A stretch of DNA of 64,000 bases from Glycine soja (GCF_004193775.1 NC_041011.1:9947656-10011655), one strand, 5' to 3'. Positions 1-13,586 are shown, counted from the stretch's first letter. Notes: generated by a model not told the origin, from the sequence alone. Translations and numbers: made by a program.

Positions 1-660
1 TTTACAGTTGGTAATTATTAAACAGGTTAAAATGTGATAAATGAAAAACAAAAAATACAGCATATTTTTGTTCAACAACCGAATATGCGAACAATATATT
101 TTATTTTAAAATTCATTACTAAATAGTAGTCCACTTGCATTTTTAATTTATTTTATATTTAAAACTAAATATTTAATAGTGATCAAATTGCATTTTTAAT
201 TTATCTTATATAAAAATTAAGTATTTCTTAGCGACCGAATTAGCAACTGAATTGCATTTTTAATTTAATTTATATTCAAAAATTAATTATTAAATAGCGA
301 TCGAATTAATTTTTAGCTCATTTTATATAATAAATTAGCAACTGAATATATTTATTTCTAATTTTTTTAAAAAATTAATTATTCAATACGACCGACTTTT
401 GTTATAATTATTTTATATTTAAAATTTAATTACATTTGATCACTGATTTGGTCACAAGCAAAATAGCAACTAAACACAGTGATCAAATTTTATGTACTGA
501 CAACCAAATATGTTAGTCACTAAATAGCGACCAAAAGAGATTTCAGTCTCTAAGGGCTTAGGGACTAGGGTTTTTGCGACGCACAACATTCGGTTGCTGA
601 TAATTTTAGCAACCGAATTGAATGATTTTATCGGTCGCTAAATCATGTTTTTTTTTTAAG
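1..660 (+). repeat. Subterminal repeat region of a CACTA-type transposon
   Basis: The stretch repeats short variants of the words GCAACCGAATT and GCGACCGA in direct and inverted form, for example near 77, 229, 295, 336, 387, 466, 525, 609 and 631, separated by AT-rich spacers. Dense arrays of short subterminal motifs are typical of En/Spm (CACTA) elements, where they bind the element's own regulatory protein. A decayed CACTA transposase lies about 900 bases downstream in the same direction, which supports the reading. The terminal CACTA sequence is not in the window, so the element probably starts to the left of base 1. Confidence 0.55.
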
Positions 661-1531
661 TTGATGCTTTGCTTATAATATGCACATGAACGTCATGTAT
701 GAAAACTAATATTCATTACATTGTTAGGTTTTGAACGAGAGATTTATGAATAAGTTTTTGACTAGAGCAATAATGATATATAAAATTAATGTTGTTACAT
801 ATAATCTATCATTATAATTAATCTTGTTAGGACAATAGTTTTTAATTATCAATGTTTAACAATTGGTTTTGGTTGTAGGTATAAGTATTGAACTGACATA
901 GGAAGTTAAGGTGCTCTTTTATGTTGTTGTTGCTTCACTCAACAAAAACTCGTATATACCACTGGCAGCACCAATGTCATTGTTTTTGTTAGTGAGCCCA
1001 TCTTTCCAGGTATGTATGTCATTGTCACACTTATGTGATTATTACATGTTTGTTCTTCTATGACTATTGTTTAATAATAAAGTTATGTGCATTGTGAGTG
1101 ACCCATAATTTCTCGTTTGAGATTCAATACAATGATTAATACGGACAGTTTGGATTAATTGTTGTATTGAATCTTGAATTGTCCGTTTGGACAATTTGGC
1201 AAGAGTCATTTTTTATACTTTATTCATACTTATAGGTTAAGTATGTTGCGTTAAATTAGATGCAATTTCTATTTAGTGCATATTGTTTTGTTCTCTGAGT
1301 GTATACTTGATGGTGTTGAGTACATCTCATTGCTTTCATATTGTGTACTTGGAGACCAGTACGAAATGCTGCCACAATTTCATCAAATTTAACATAACAT
1401 ACTTAACTGGTAGGTATGAATCAAGTATAAAAAATGTCTTCCTGAATGGGATAGGACCACACCTATTTTATGAAAAAAGTGAAATTTTCATGCATATTGG
1501 ATAACCTAGTTAATATCACAGAACACCAAGC

Positions 1532-2190
1532 ATGAATCAAAGTTGGATAAAAGCATTATGCATAAGTGACGAATATGGGAATAAGGTTGAAGAATTATTG
1601 CAATTTGCGCAACAAAATGCACCAGTGATGGGTGGAAAATATTTTTGTCCATGTGTGCAATGTGAGAATGTGAGACGACAATCAATGAATGACATAAGAT
1701 CTCATCTTATATGTGAGTGGATCATTCTAAATTATACAAAATGGATATAGCATGATGAATTGCCAGACATAGCAACAATCCCTCACACTGAGTCGGTTGA
1801 TGTATAAATCAGAGATCATATAGAAGACATGATACGTGATCTTGGACAAGAGGGTTTTCGACAAACACATACACCTTATTATGATAAATTACAAAGTGAT
1901 TCTAAGAAGTCATTGTATTCGAGATGCATAACCTTCAAATGGTTATCGACAGTGTTAGCTTTGGTGAACTTGAAGACAAGATTTGGGTGGAGTGACAAAA
2001 GCTTCACTTAATTGCTTGCATTATTGAAGAATATGCTTCTTGAAGATAACACATTACCCAAAAATCACTACCAGACAAAGAAGATATTATGTCTTGTGGG
2101 TATAGAGTACCATAAAATACATGTTTGCCCTAATTATTGCATTTTATACAGAAATGAGTTTGCCGAAATACGCAAAGAGTGTCAATAAAA
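1532..2190 (+). pseudogene. CACTA (En/Spm) transposase, N-terminal fragment
   Basis: Translation from 1532 gives a transposase-associated domain: a start resembling MNQSWI, then CPCVQC near residue 40 and a HL-containing segment. After in-frame stops near 1748 and 1805 the match continues as a TNP2-like segment with GWSDKSF (about 1985), DNTLP and a CPNYCILYR motif (about 2130). These are the usual consecutive blocks at the front of CACTA transposases. The match ends near 2190 and the catalytic part is not found downstream, so the copy is both truncated and interrupted. It sits next to the subterminal repeats at 1-660. It cannot encode a working transposase. Confidence 0.75.
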
Positions 2191-3559
2191 CATATTAGCA
2201 TAAACCTTATGATAGCTGACCCTTGGACAAAGGGATTACCGCCTAAGACATTTATTGAACATGTTGAAAGTATGAGAATTATTGTTATTGATGATCATTA
2301 AGTGTAATTTACCTTATGTATTTTACTAACACTCTGAGCTCATTTATGATATGTTTCTGATTACATGTTCTCTATGTTTGCATGCATATTTGTATTAGAG
2401 TAATGTTAACAAATTTTGTCTTGAATAAAGACATTATGTTGGACCAATTATGTACTCCTAACTAATGGTTATATTAAGGAGAAGACTAATTTGTAGTACA
2501 TGAAAAGGACTATGTCGATTAAGTGATGTACAACCGCCATGACTCGAATTGGTTCATATTCTTAATCATGAAATTATGATGTACCCAATGTATAGAATGA
2601 TTTAGTCATTTTAATGTGTATTATGTTAGTTTAATCTATTTATTTATTTAGTCCATAATGTTTGGTAATGTCACGTGAGTCAAATGAGAGAATGTTAGAA
2701 TTAATGTTTCATGTGAGAGGCATGTGACTTATGTAGGGACTAATAAAAAAATAATTAATAATTAAGAACTAAATTGTAATTGGGTTAAATATGAAAAATT
2801 TCTAGAGATAAATGTTACTTAATGAGAGTAGTGGTTATAAAGGGGTGAATACCCACTAACATAAAACAAGGACCTCTTTCTGACATAAAAGTGTTTTCTC
2901 TAACCGCTAGCCATCACGAACATAGAGTGACAGAAAGAATAGTCAAGGGAGTAGAATCTTATTTCTTTCCTCTTCCAAGGAATCAAAGTACACTGGAGAG
3001 AAGCCTTACTATGGAGAAAGATACACACTGTTTATCTATTATTTGTGAGAATCACATATTCCAAGATTCTATTGATTTCCTATAATTGTTAATATCAATA
3101 ATCCTTAAGTTTTACAAAACAATCTATACATAAAGAATTATTATCATGAAATGCAAACTTCCCTTGTAGCTTTCTGTTTCAACATATTACTAACTTCAAA
3201 TCAATCAACGATCCAAAGATTTCCATTGGACCAGGAAAATGTATGCAGTCAAGCCAATACCCAAAACAAAATGCAAATAGAATCAATATTCCTTTTATTA
3301 TTTATTTTGCTTGTGACTGTTTTTTGTTCATAATGCTTGTGACTGTTAAAATATGGATCATCCTCAAATAAATTAAGCTCATAACAGCTCCAAACCTATG
3401 TACCCACCATATGTTTGGACATATTCCCATGCTACTTGTTGATATATAAAACTGCTCCTTAGCTTTATCTTCTATAATATATCACTGAAGCTACTTAGAA
3501 GTCCCAATACATTCCATTGGATTTTGTAGAATTCCAAGCCAAAAGATAAGGTGCATTTA
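2191..3559. other. Non-coding AT-rich stretch, no gene recognised
   Basis: Only short open frames occur here (64 and 60 codons), without recognisable domains. The sequence probably represents decayed transposon interior, but no diagnostic motif was found. Confidence 0.5.
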
Positions 3560-4046
3560 ATGCATAGTGGGAATTGTATTTTTATCACTAAGGTTTAAGT
3601 GGTTTAAATGCAAAGTTGAAGATTGCATTTTATCAGATGAAGCCTTTTTGACTGAATGCTTTGGAAGTTGTTTTTGTTTCAACTTTCAAGAGAACTTATT
3701 TATTATAGTTAGTGGCAATCTTCAGTATAAATAGAGAAGAGAAATAGTGGAGAAGATACACATGAAGAAAGAGTGTGTGAGAAGAGAAATTGTGAAACAA
3801 AGTCACTTTGTTGAGAGAAAAGTGTCTTTGTGTGAAAGTGTTATCATTTCTTGTAACCATTGAGTGATGTACTTGGATTTGTAAAGTGATACACAATTTA
3901 GGGTAGGTTACAATTTTGTAATCATTTTTGTGATAGTGAAATACTTTTGAGACGATTCTGTGGAGGTAGGTAAGAGGCGTCGAACTACGCTAAATTCTTG
4001 TATTTGCTATTATTTTTCCTACGGTATAATCTTTATTGTGTTCTCA
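3560..4046 (+). repeat. LTR-like fragment (Ty1-copia style U3-R-U5)
   Basis: A TATAAATA box lies near 3725 and is followed by purine-rich sequence rich in GAAGAG and GTGTG words. Further on comes the block GTCGAACTACGCTAAATTC at about 3977, which resembles the U5 part of plant copia LTRs. No partner LTR, primer binding site or target duplication could be located, so the boundaries are approximate. A copia gag scrap at 5451 has the same orientation, so both could come from one decayed insertion. Confidence 0.35.
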
Positions 4047-5330
4047 CAATCCTTTGTGGGTGTGGGTAATTTTGTTTAAGGGAGTGTTGATTCCCAATAG
4101 ATTTACAATCCAATCTGATAAAATAAAGGTTGTGAGAACTTGCCAGTTTCTTGACTCATTCCCAAGTCATAATTTGCATTGGTTCACACTTCAGCTACCT
4201 ATGCATTTTGTAGTGCCATTTGTTACATTGATTAACATGAAGCACTCTAAAGATTTTTAAATTAATGTATGTACTAGTAAAAGATTTTTTAAAATAGAAA
4301 ACCCATGAAGGTTTTATGCCAAGAACTTCGAAAGAGGCAAATTAAATTGAAATGTCAAACCAATTAAATAGAAAACCCATGATGATTTTTTTGTCGAAAG
4401 AGGCATTTCATCAAACCAATTAAAACCTCGTGCAACGGGCCTACCAGAATTAAAAGTTTTTTTTTGGTTTTATTTTCTTTTGGGTTGTAGCAACTATTGT
4501 CCCATAGCTTTAAATGGGAAATTTTTAGCCTAATTTAGGTTTTGAAAACACTAAATGTTTAGGAAAAAAAGAGACTCGAAGAAGTGCTTGGCAACTTTGC
4601 ATGCGGAGGGATTCATTCTCCATTATTTCTCCATCAAGTATTTCTTCATCCATAACTAGTAGTTAATTCTTCTCTTTAGTTGGGGTTTAACATAATTAGT
4701 CTTACTTTTATGTAATTGCTACCTTATTTGTATTCATAAAGTGTTATTATAGTTCTTCTTCTATGTTTAATGCTTGTATATGACTTGATCACCTGTTTAC
4801 GTGATCTTATTTATTCAATTGTAATTGAAAATTTCCTTTAAATTGCAAACTAGATAGACATCCAATAATTTTTATGTCTAGGGATAGAATAAAAAGGATT
4901 GGGCATCAATAAATCCTTTTTTAAATGCAAATGGTTTGGTTGTACTAATTCAAGGAATTGATAATATAATCAAGGGACTTAGGTATTTTTGCTAAAGGAA
5001 TTAAGGTACAAATAAAATATTGGGTTGATGATAATATGAGTTTAATTGAATAAGAATATATAGTGATTGTATGTTTGAAAGGCCAATGAAGTTAAATCCC
5101 GACAACATCTTTCATTGAAATTAATCCAATTTTTTGTGTATACCTAGTGCCTCTTTTATTTGACGCAATTGTCTTTAATTTTGGTTACTTAATTTCTTAA
5201 TTCTCATAGTCTATAATTTTATTATTAATTACTCAATTATTGCACAAGTCCTTGTGCATGTGATACTTAACTTATTAGTGTGTTATTTGAACTATTTGAT
5301 ATTCTTGTCAAAATCCCAACAAAACGCCAT
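4047..5330. other. Repeat-like spacer without a gene
   Basis: The stretch has no coding potential beyond a 74-codon open frame of no recognisable family. From about 4600 to 5320 its texture resembles an old long terminal repeat. I could not find both ends, so this is only a suspicion. Confidence 0.3.
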
Positions 5331-5660
5331 GATCACTATATGATCACTATTTGTTCCTCGTCCTTCATTATTCTTGCGACTCTGACGCTCAAATTGTCAT
5401 GACCTTTGTCACTCTTTCTTTTATTGCATGGACGAGGTTAAACAAACATTATGAGAACAAATCTCACACTTGTGTGTGTCTCTAAAGAGCGTCTTTCATT
5501 CGTTGTCAAATTCACCTTTAGCGTTAATGATTATTTACGTTCAATCCGACTCATAGCAAATGAACTTGCTCTCATTGGTTATCCCGTCAATGACCTTGAT
5601 CTTGTCATTGCCTTCCTTAATGGGCTTGGCTCATTATTTTGTAAATTCACAATCTAAAAC
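5331..5660 (+). pseudogene. Ty1-copia gag fragment (UBN2-like)
   Basis: The open frame at 5451-5657 carries YLRSIRLIANELALIGYPV followed by DLDLVIAFLNGLG. This is the well-known motif order of the gag polyprotein of plant copia retrotransposons (UBN2 family). Upstream sequence to about 5331 continues the similarity in another frame with stops. No zinc knuckle, protease or reverse transcriptase follows, so this is an isolated scrap. Confidence 0.7.
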
Positions 5661-7795
5661 GATATTTATTTTGTGACAGAATGCGTTATATAGATAACTT
5701 TTGTTTATTATGCACATTGACATATAAATTAATACGCACCGGTATTATTTTCCATATGTTCTATCCAAGAAGGGATTTTATCAATAATATAAATATATAA
5801 TGTACATTATTTTCATCTATTTGAAGTCGATTGTGGGGGCAACTTAATTGGATCATGGATTTTTTCGGGATCATGGGTTGCACACAGTTTGAGGTCGGTG
5901 ATGCTCGCTTTTCAAGTTTGTAGTTTCACTCCGTCAAAATATTCAAACTTTGAATATTTCTTCCCTCACAAAAATAAAAGACAAAAAAATAGTTGTTTAT
6001 GTGAGTGCCAACCCGCTACAAAGTGTATTATGGTTCATGAATTTCGCCATGTATGTATGTTATATTACCACAAAAATATGTCCAATTTGGCCATTTGTGT
6101 TCATTTAATCTGGAAAGTCAAATTAAATACATGCACATACACGAACATGAAACAAAATGTATAGATGGGCATAATTTTATGACCGAATTAAGGAGAAAGA
6201 GTGACCCATCATCAACTTGGTTATGGCCAATCAGTTATTTCATAAAGTTGATTTGGAATTCAGAGGGAAAATGAGACTCCCCGATTAATTAATTGTAAAC
6301 TGCATTAATTAATTAATGTCCATGCTGACCTTTACACTTGTCAAAGTCTTCTGGTGATTCAATTCAATGAAAAACTATTTAAACCCCAAATAATTTCAAG
6401 TAAAACCACATTCGTTGATAAACAAGTAGTCTATGATATATAAGGTGATGTTTATTTTTTAAAGTTCAAGTAAATTGGAGGATACTTCTTAATTTTTAGC
6501 TAATGCAATTCATTCAATCTATTTATAAAACAAAATGGGGAAGTAGTCTAAATTGGGAGGACTCAATTTAAAACAAGAAGAATCGGTGGGATGAATACGT
6601 GGTTTAAAGGAACTACTTTGAGATGCGTGGTTAATTATGACTTACTAGAATGATAAACTTCTTAAAAGTTTTATAATAATTTAATTAGTCAAATGAAAAG
6701 AATAAGAGGAAAGTCTATGGCAACTAAAGTATCGTTAATAATGTAAACAGAAAAGTTTTTATTTTTATTTTTTATCAGTAATGTAAATAAACAAGTTTCA
6801 TTGCATTTGTTACTATAATAAATTTTATTGACCAATAAGTGGTTGAATTGAGTCCTAATGGAGTCCGTCATCTTAAATAATATCTTGGATTTAAATTTTA
6901 TAAATGAAAAAATTATGATTAAGAGAAAAAAATTAATTAAATATGATTAATCAAATTTTTTAACGAATATTAATCATCATTAAAGTTGATGAATATTTTA
7001 TATTAATAATACGGTAAAAAAAATAGTAACATTAATTATCATACCGAATATTCTCACATTATCTAGCTAGGATGAGGATTAGGAATATTCTTTTTTTAGA
7101 CTTCGGACTAAAAAATATAAGCTAAAATGAATCGGTTGCAGCATGCTCTTATAATTTTGTTAATAAATTATAAAAGAAAAACAAAAAACACAACAATGTT
7201 TGGATAAAATTTGTCTCCTGAGCATTTATAGGAAAATAAAATAAATTTTAATTTCTCCTCTAAACAAAAATCAACTTATGTAATAAACTTTTATAAAAAC
7301 AACCTCATGGAACAAAAATCAACTTATGTAATAAAATTTTATAATTATTTCTCATAAAAACATCCTTATGAATTTAAATTATATAAAAAAATCATTTTAT
7401 CTTTTGATTTTCTTTTTCTATAATGAAAAAGTTTATTCCAACAACATGTTCACAGTATCACTCCTGCCATGATACTTATGGAACAGTAATTGTTTGATGT
7501 CAAGAAATTGTTTGAGACAAACTCTAACTTCTCGTGATGAAGAATTCCCTTTTCAGACAACCAAATTTGAATACCAGGGAACTATAAAACCAGACTGACA
7601 TATAACACTAAATGTGATCATCAATATATAGTGTTACTATATATATATATATATATATTAATTATCTAAACAAAAGACCCTCCTAATTTGTTTACATTTA
7701 TAATAATCTGATTATTTAGTAGTAGCAATCCATTCTATACATAACTACATATAACAAGCAAACAATGCAAAATGAAGAGAATAGTTTATTTATTA
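5661..7795. other. Intergenic AT-rich spacer
   Basis: No gene was recognised. The spacer includes TAATTAAT-type runs near 6285-6320 and a short (AT)n microsatellite at about 7637-7660. The last part, to 7795, is the downstream side of the Dof gene and probably holds its 3' untranslated region and poly(A) site. Confidence 0.6.
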
Positions 7796-8725
7796 TCAAG
7801 GCCTGGAAAAAGAAGCATCTCTTGGCAAATCAAAGGAGCTCCAATTGCCTATTAACAAGTCTGCATCATGAACATCAGGTCCAAGAAGTGGAGGTTGTGT
7901 GACTTGAAATGCATGATGATGATTTATCATCATCTCAGAATTTGACCACATCATGTGATGATCGTGTGAGACTTCCTCTTCACCAGGCAATGGTGGCAGC
8001 TCAAAATTCATAGCACCACCACCATGATTACTACATTGCTGATCAATTCCATCTTTTTGATGAAGTGTCTGCATAGTGTTGAACTCACCATAGCACATTT
8101 GGTTATGATTATTATTAGCCTCACTAGAATGTGTTTGTGGTTGTTGTTCAGGAAGATTCAAACACCCAGTGAGACCAAGTTCTTCAGGCAAAGTATTTGG
8201 TCCAACAACAACTGTGTTTGATAGCCTTGAATTGTTTTCTAGAGAAGGATAAAAAACTGTTTGCACTTGATCTGGATTAGTACTCTCAACCCTAGCTTCA
8301 GAATTGGGCTTTTGGTTGAGGAAATTTGCATAAACTAGAGCAAGATCAATATGAGGTCCATCACTCACCACTGAAGAGGAGCTAGAAGCTGAAGAAGTTC
8401 TTATTCTAGGATCATAAGAATGCCCAATAGGGTTATTATTATGATCTGTGACATTGCCACAAGGTGGTAGTGAATTTTTGAAAGTGAAACCATCAATGGA
8501 TTGTCTCAATAGGGTCTTGTTACCTCTTCTGTTCTTCCTGCAGCCACCTCCAACAGGCACATTTCGGAGAGACCCTCCTTTGGTCCAGTACCTTCTGCAC
8601 CCCTTGCAAAAGTACCTTGGTTGAGTTAAGCTGTAGTTGTTGTAGTAGCAGAACTTGGTGTTGGAAGAACCACACCTAGGGCAATTTGGTGATATCTCAA
8701 CCTCAGGCTTCCACCCACTCTCCAT
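7796..8725 (-). CDS. Dof-type zinc-finger transcription factor
   Basis: Predicted to be a nuclear DNA-binding protein that recognises AAAG core sites, as known for the family. The 309-residue frame begins MESGWKPE. The Dof finger occupies about residues 13-65, with zinc ligands C15, C18, C40 and C43 (CX2CX21CX2C) and the conserved [16 protein letters not shown] and [18 protein letters not shown] stretches. The rest is Ser/Asn/His-rich and unstructured, ending in [15 protein letters not shown], as in Dof proteins of the DOF1.2/DOF3.5 kind. The ATG at 8723-8725 was chosen because the open frame upstream begins only with TTG. The sequence GCAG/GTGTATG just before it looks like a splice acceptor, so a non-coding or short first exon may lie upstream. 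An inverted-repeat element abuts this leader at 8750. The exact subfamily is not certain. Confidence 0.93.
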   Translation of the reverse strand: MESGWKPEVEISPNCPRCGSSNTKFCYYNNYSLTQPRYFCKGCRRYWTKGGSLRNVPVGGGCRKNRRGNKTLLRQSIDGFTFKNSLPPCGNVTDHNNNPIGHSYDPRIRTSSASSSSSVVSDGPHIDLALVYANFLNQKPNSEARVESTNPDQVQTVFYPSLENNSRLSNTVVVGPNTLPEELGLTGCLNLPEQQPQTHSSEANNNHNQMCYGEFNTMQTLHQKDGIDQQCSNHGGGAMNFELPPLPGEEEVSHDHHMMWSNSEMMINHHHAFQVTQPPLLGPDVHDADLLIGNWSSFDLPRDASFSRP

Positions 8726-8749
8726 CACCACAAAGCATACACCTGCATT

Positions 8750-9041
8750 CAAGGTTTTAAATTGCGGTCAAAAGTCGCAGATTCGTTGCCTTTCTTGATA
8801 TTACAAGAAATAGTAGATAAACACTACCGACGATATCCAGCCACAATTGTGTTCCCCTTACAGACACATAAAAAATCTTGATATTATGGCCAAAATTGCA
8901 ATTGCAATTGTGTTGCAGTTACAGACACCCCAAAAACTTTGATATTAGGGCCGATGCCACTACAATTGCAATCGTGTTGCAATTGCATAAACTCCAAAAA
9001 CCATGATATTACGTTCAAAATTGTGGTTTTTTAAAACCTTG
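8750..9041. repeat. MITE-like inverted-repeat element in the Dof leader
   Basis: The stretch begins CAAGGTTTTAAA and ends with the reverse complement TTTAAAACCTTG, giving terminal inverted repeats of about 12 bases. Inside are three to four copies of a unit of about 61-64 bases containing GATATTA (near 8795, 8878, 8939 and 9003) with CAATTGCAATTG words. No clear target duplication is seen. It lies 25 bases upstream of the Dof start codon, in the promoter, 5' leader or a leader intron. Confidence 0.6.
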
Positions 9042-9097
9042 CCTATATTTTATCATAAAAAATATATACACCCTTTTTGTTTGTGTGTTATATATAT

Positions 9098-9170
9098 AGA
9101 GAGAGAGAGAGAGGAATTTCAAGAGAAGGTGATAATGCTAGTTTGCTAATTAGAGAGGGGTTATATGTGG
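9098..9170 (-). promoter_or_regulatory. Candidate Dof core promoter and (CT)n leader
   Basis: On the minus strand a CATATAACC TATA-like box (9161-9168) is followed about 50 bases later by a CT repeat (9098-9112). Pyrimidine repeats of this kind are common in plant 5' leaders. If this is the start region, the leader contains the inverted-repeat element at 8750-9041. Assignment is by position and pattern only. Confidence 0.35.
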
Positions 9171-12100
9171 TACAGGTGAAGCTTGAGCTCCCAAAGCACA
9201 CATTGAGTGTTGGGGTGAAGTTTATTTGGATGCACATGAGATGATGAACATGATGATCTTGGAAGTGTGTATGCATCCCATGCACATGAGGATGCATGGG
9301 GTTAGGTAAGCCCTGTGGTGTGTCACAACCCCGTAGGCTAATACATGGTGTCGGTGTTGAGGACACGTGGCGTGATGGAATTGGTGGAGGTGAGGGTGAG
9401 TGGGGAAGCAATGCCATCGGTAGCACCATTTTAGGTTTCTTTCAACAGCAGACAACCTAGTTATGAGAATTAAGCACATTCCAACAAAAAGGGTAGCATC
9501 CCAATTCCACTTATCACTCACTGGTGTTTGAAAGTAGAAAGTGGAAACTCACACGGTTTTACACCCATGTCCCATTTTTGTAAGATGAAGAATTTACTGC
9601 AGAGATGACTGATAAACTATGTTGCATGATGTACTTCATATACGTATATAAGGAAATTTATTAAGAATTGAAGCTGTGAATATGTTAATATAAAATTTTT
9701 TAGGAGTGATGTTTGACACCTAATAATCCCAAACACTTAGTAGTTATTAACACGTATAATTTCTCTGTATCTTATTAACACATTTTTCTACATATTCTTT
9801 CTTTTTATCTCTCTAGCTAGGTGTTATTTAGAATTGGGTGTCCACTAATTACTTTTCAATTTTTTAAAACACATAAGATAAAATAAAAAGAATAACTTGT
9901 AATGTAGAAATTGTTGTGAGAACAGTTAAAATAAAAGAATTTAAGGAATACACATCTTACAGGTAAGAATGAAAGTATAGGTTTCATTGAGTAGAGAAAC
10001 AAAAATGAAAAAAATTGTATTGCTAACTATTCAGACAAAACCTAACATGTACACCTATACTTAATACATGCCCAATATATGTAAGAGCGGTGATACTTTA
10101 ATATCTCATATTTCAAACACATCCTAAAACTCTCATTTTTTTCTATTTTTTTATCACGTCATATCACTAATTATATTTATCTTTTTTTTCACTTTTTCTT
10201 TCTTTCTCTCACTAGGTATCTATTAGCATTTATGTGTCAAAATATATTTTTCCATACGTGTAATATTCAAAAAATGAAGTGGAGATGAAATTAACTGTTG
10301 ACATTTCAGAGCTAATAAAGAAAAATGAAAGCATGGCGGCTATCTGACTTTTCCAAATAATGCTAAAATTAATTAGGTTATCAAGATGAAGTGGAGATGC
10401 AAGCTGTTGAATTGATGCATCCACATGAAAAAAATAAAATGGTTTACTGCCGACAAAAGATTTGAATCCAGTCCAAAAGAACGAAGGTTAATCAAACCCT
10501 TCAAACCAATTAATAGTTTGGATTTAATCATACCTATTACTCATTTAATTTCAGAACACCTTTGTGGAGTGGAGCGTTGCCATTTGTACTAATTCATCCT
10601 TTTTGGGTTTTTACCACTTGGTTCTTTCAAGTTTTGCTTCTCAACAAAGTAGTTGTTTAGTGATTAATTAAACTGATATTGTTATTTTTTTGCAATTTGA
10701 TTACAAAATATAGTTATAAAAAGCAAATGTAACATATACGTTTTCTAGTTTCATTCATCTTCATGTTAAAATAGAACTTCAACTTATTTTCATCTTTATT
10801 GGCTGCTAATGTTTTTTTCTCTAATAATGGTAAGGTAAACTTTTTTTTGTCTTTTCATAACCCTAAAACTGAGATGCTTCTTTATACGAGTTCTTTGGTC
10901 CGCAATTTGGAGGTCTGGCTGTCACTTCTGCAAGAAAGAGGCACATGGGAGCCAAGTATATTAGCATTTTCTGAAGAAAGAATGTCTCTTTCAAGATGAC
11001 AATGAATTTTTCGTTGACTCTTATTTCTTGGATCATGGGCTTCTCGGATCATGCAACTCTAAGATTTTCATCAATATTCCCATAATACTACTTTTATAAA
11101 TCAATGAAAATGCAAATTGTTTACTTGTTTTAAATATTCCTAAAACGTCTCCCACGTTAGAGGCTTATAATGAGGCGAAATGCATAATCAGCTAGCGGAA
11201 CAAGAGCTGCCTAGAAGCGTTTGCCATGTATGACAATATGAAATCCTCAAATATGTTCAAAATTTAGAAAACGAAATTTGTTTGACATGATAATAAAAAA
11301 TGGTGATGAAAGACGACAATGGTGACAATATGATCAAAATCCAATATATCGATTTTTATAACAAATATAGTGCAATTCTTTGGGTAATTCTAAAAATAAT
11401 TATTTCTATAAAAAAAAGATCTTTATGTTAAAGTATATATAAATAAAATAAAATATTCCTGAAATATCATTATTGTTGTTAGTTTTACACAAGTCTTATT
11501 TCAATTATCTATCATATGATATATCCAATAAGAATTCGATGGATAATTTAACAAGGAAATGACAAAAAAAGTAATTTAGAAAGAATGAGGAAGGTTTGGG
11601 GGGTGTCAAGAACAGTTAATATGCAACCAAAGTAATCAACTTTCTAAGAAACTCATTCCAGTTACGGATTAACTTGTTTAAATGAATTTTTTTATGAATC
11701 GTAGCAATATAAGTAATATTTATAGACATTAAATTGTGTACTTATTAAAAAATTACAAATATGATTTGAAAATACTTTCTAAATAAAATTACTTAAATCA
11801 AAATAAGGGACCAATCTCATGTTAAATTTTCACATGATCTTGTTTTGTAAATTTTTTGGATTTATCTCTCTTAACATACATGTAATGGTTAGATAAATTT
11901 AAAAACGTATTGATAAAATAGCCTACGTGGCACAGAGGGACAAATTTGTTACTGAAATAATTGTCAATGTGATCATCTCTAAGTGTCTGTTTCCATTATA
12001 TAATTTTTAAGTTTCATCGACGGTTGAGACATGCATAAAATATTATCAATGAAAGTAAATTTTTATTGCTTTGATGAATTCTTCTTACTTTTCTTCAACT

Positions 12101-13528
12101 ACAAAAAAAAAATCAATACTTCGGTTGTTAACTCTTGAATAAATGCTATCAACACAGAAAAAAAAAATATTGTGAAACAATAAGAAAATCATTTGTTTCT
12201 GTTTACTTAAACACTATTTATTTAATTTTTTTTAATAAATTTTTCATAATAAAATATGAATGTCTATTAGTATATGCAATGACATCAAATTACAAATTAT
12301 AATAAAACTTTGTTGATTTTTAATTTTTTTTAAATCATACATAATTATTTTTTATTGATCATTTAAAAAATCATAACCTTAAAAAAAATTATTCTAAAGA
12401 AGGTGAATGTTTTTTATAAATTAAAAGTGTCATTGCAATTGCAATTTTTCCTAAAAATTATTCATGGACCTAATTTAACAATAATGTTTTACAATAAGCA
12501 TTTTTTTTACTTGAACCTTTAATCAAGCATGAGAATGTAAAAAAATTATTTATAGTTTATAAAACGAGTATTCCTTTTTCTTTTAGACTCAATTTAATTT
12601 ACGAGTTTGTTAAAAAAAATTGTTGCAATCATTGTAAATTCTTTCAAATTATAATAATTAATCACAATTTATTATTGACGTTTGGATATATTTATCACAC
12701 TTTTTTTACACGTTCGGAGATTAAAAATATATCCAATAAGAAAGGGCTTTAAGGAGGAAATCGTTAACAATTTCGAAGATGACATCATTATTTTGCAAAT
12801 CACGCCTCAAAGATAGTATATGGTCTGACCTCTGATAAAAAGCCTTAGCTAGTAACTCCTTTCACACACTAGAGAATATTAATCATTATTCTTGTAAAAA
12901 AAAAATCTAATACTCTCTACGTTCTTATTTATAAAAATTAGCCAACAATGTTTTTTTTGCTTATCATAAAATTTTATTTCATCTTTCTTGTGTATTAATT
13001 ATTTTTTTAACTAAAATATCCTTATTTATTTTAATATATAATCAAATATTACTTTAAATTATTATTTTCTTTCTTTTGTGAAGATCGGAGAAGATGAATA
13101 GATACCTATGAATATTATGGACAAATTTGAACGAAGGGAATTTTCTCACATGATTTTAATCAATTTTTAAATGAATCTAACTACTTACAGATGATTACTT
13201 ATTGAAATAGTAAAATGTTAGTGTCAAATTTAATTAGCCAATCAATAACTACACATATAACCATTAAGTTTAGAGAAATATGTTCAAAGTTTAAATTTAA
13301 GTTACTACTATTAAATCGTTGAGACTCTTTCCTTTATAAGACTATTTAGTGTAAAAAAAGAGGAAGGAAATGAAAAGAAATGAGATAATATTTGTTTGAG
13401 AAGAAAAACAAGAATCGGGAATTTTTTTTGTGGGATCCCAAAAGCATTCCCCCTAAAATGGAGTAAAATGGAAGAGAAGGAGTTGTCTCTCTTTCCTGTT
13501 TGTAGTTTCTTAAAAAGTTAAATAAATG

Positions 13529-13529
<1 letters not shown>

Positions 13530-13584
<55 letters not shown>
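13530..13584. repeat. (AT)n microsatellite
   Basis: An uninterrupted AT dinucleotide run of about 54 bases. Confidence 0.95.

Positions 13585-13586
<2 letters not shown>

Noticed and set aside
4036..4140. Local inverted pair GTTCTCACAATCC and GGTTGTGAGAAC
   Set aside because: It could be a hairpin or terminator, but it lies in an LTR-like relic and the pairing is short with an indel.
5850..5880. Words GGATCATGG repeated here and near 11030
   Set aside because: The shared words are too short to define a repeat family by eye.
8726..8752. A longer Dof protein with nine extra N-terminal residues
   Set aside because: The upstream start is TTG, not ATG, and the sequence GCAG/GTG there looks like a splice acceptor. 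The ATG at 8723-8725 is the first credible start.
9088..9429. A 113-codon His/Pro/Ser-rich open frame upstream of the Dof gene
   Set aside because: It runs into the CT repeat, has no known domain and lies in the likely promoter or leader. Composition alone can explain it.
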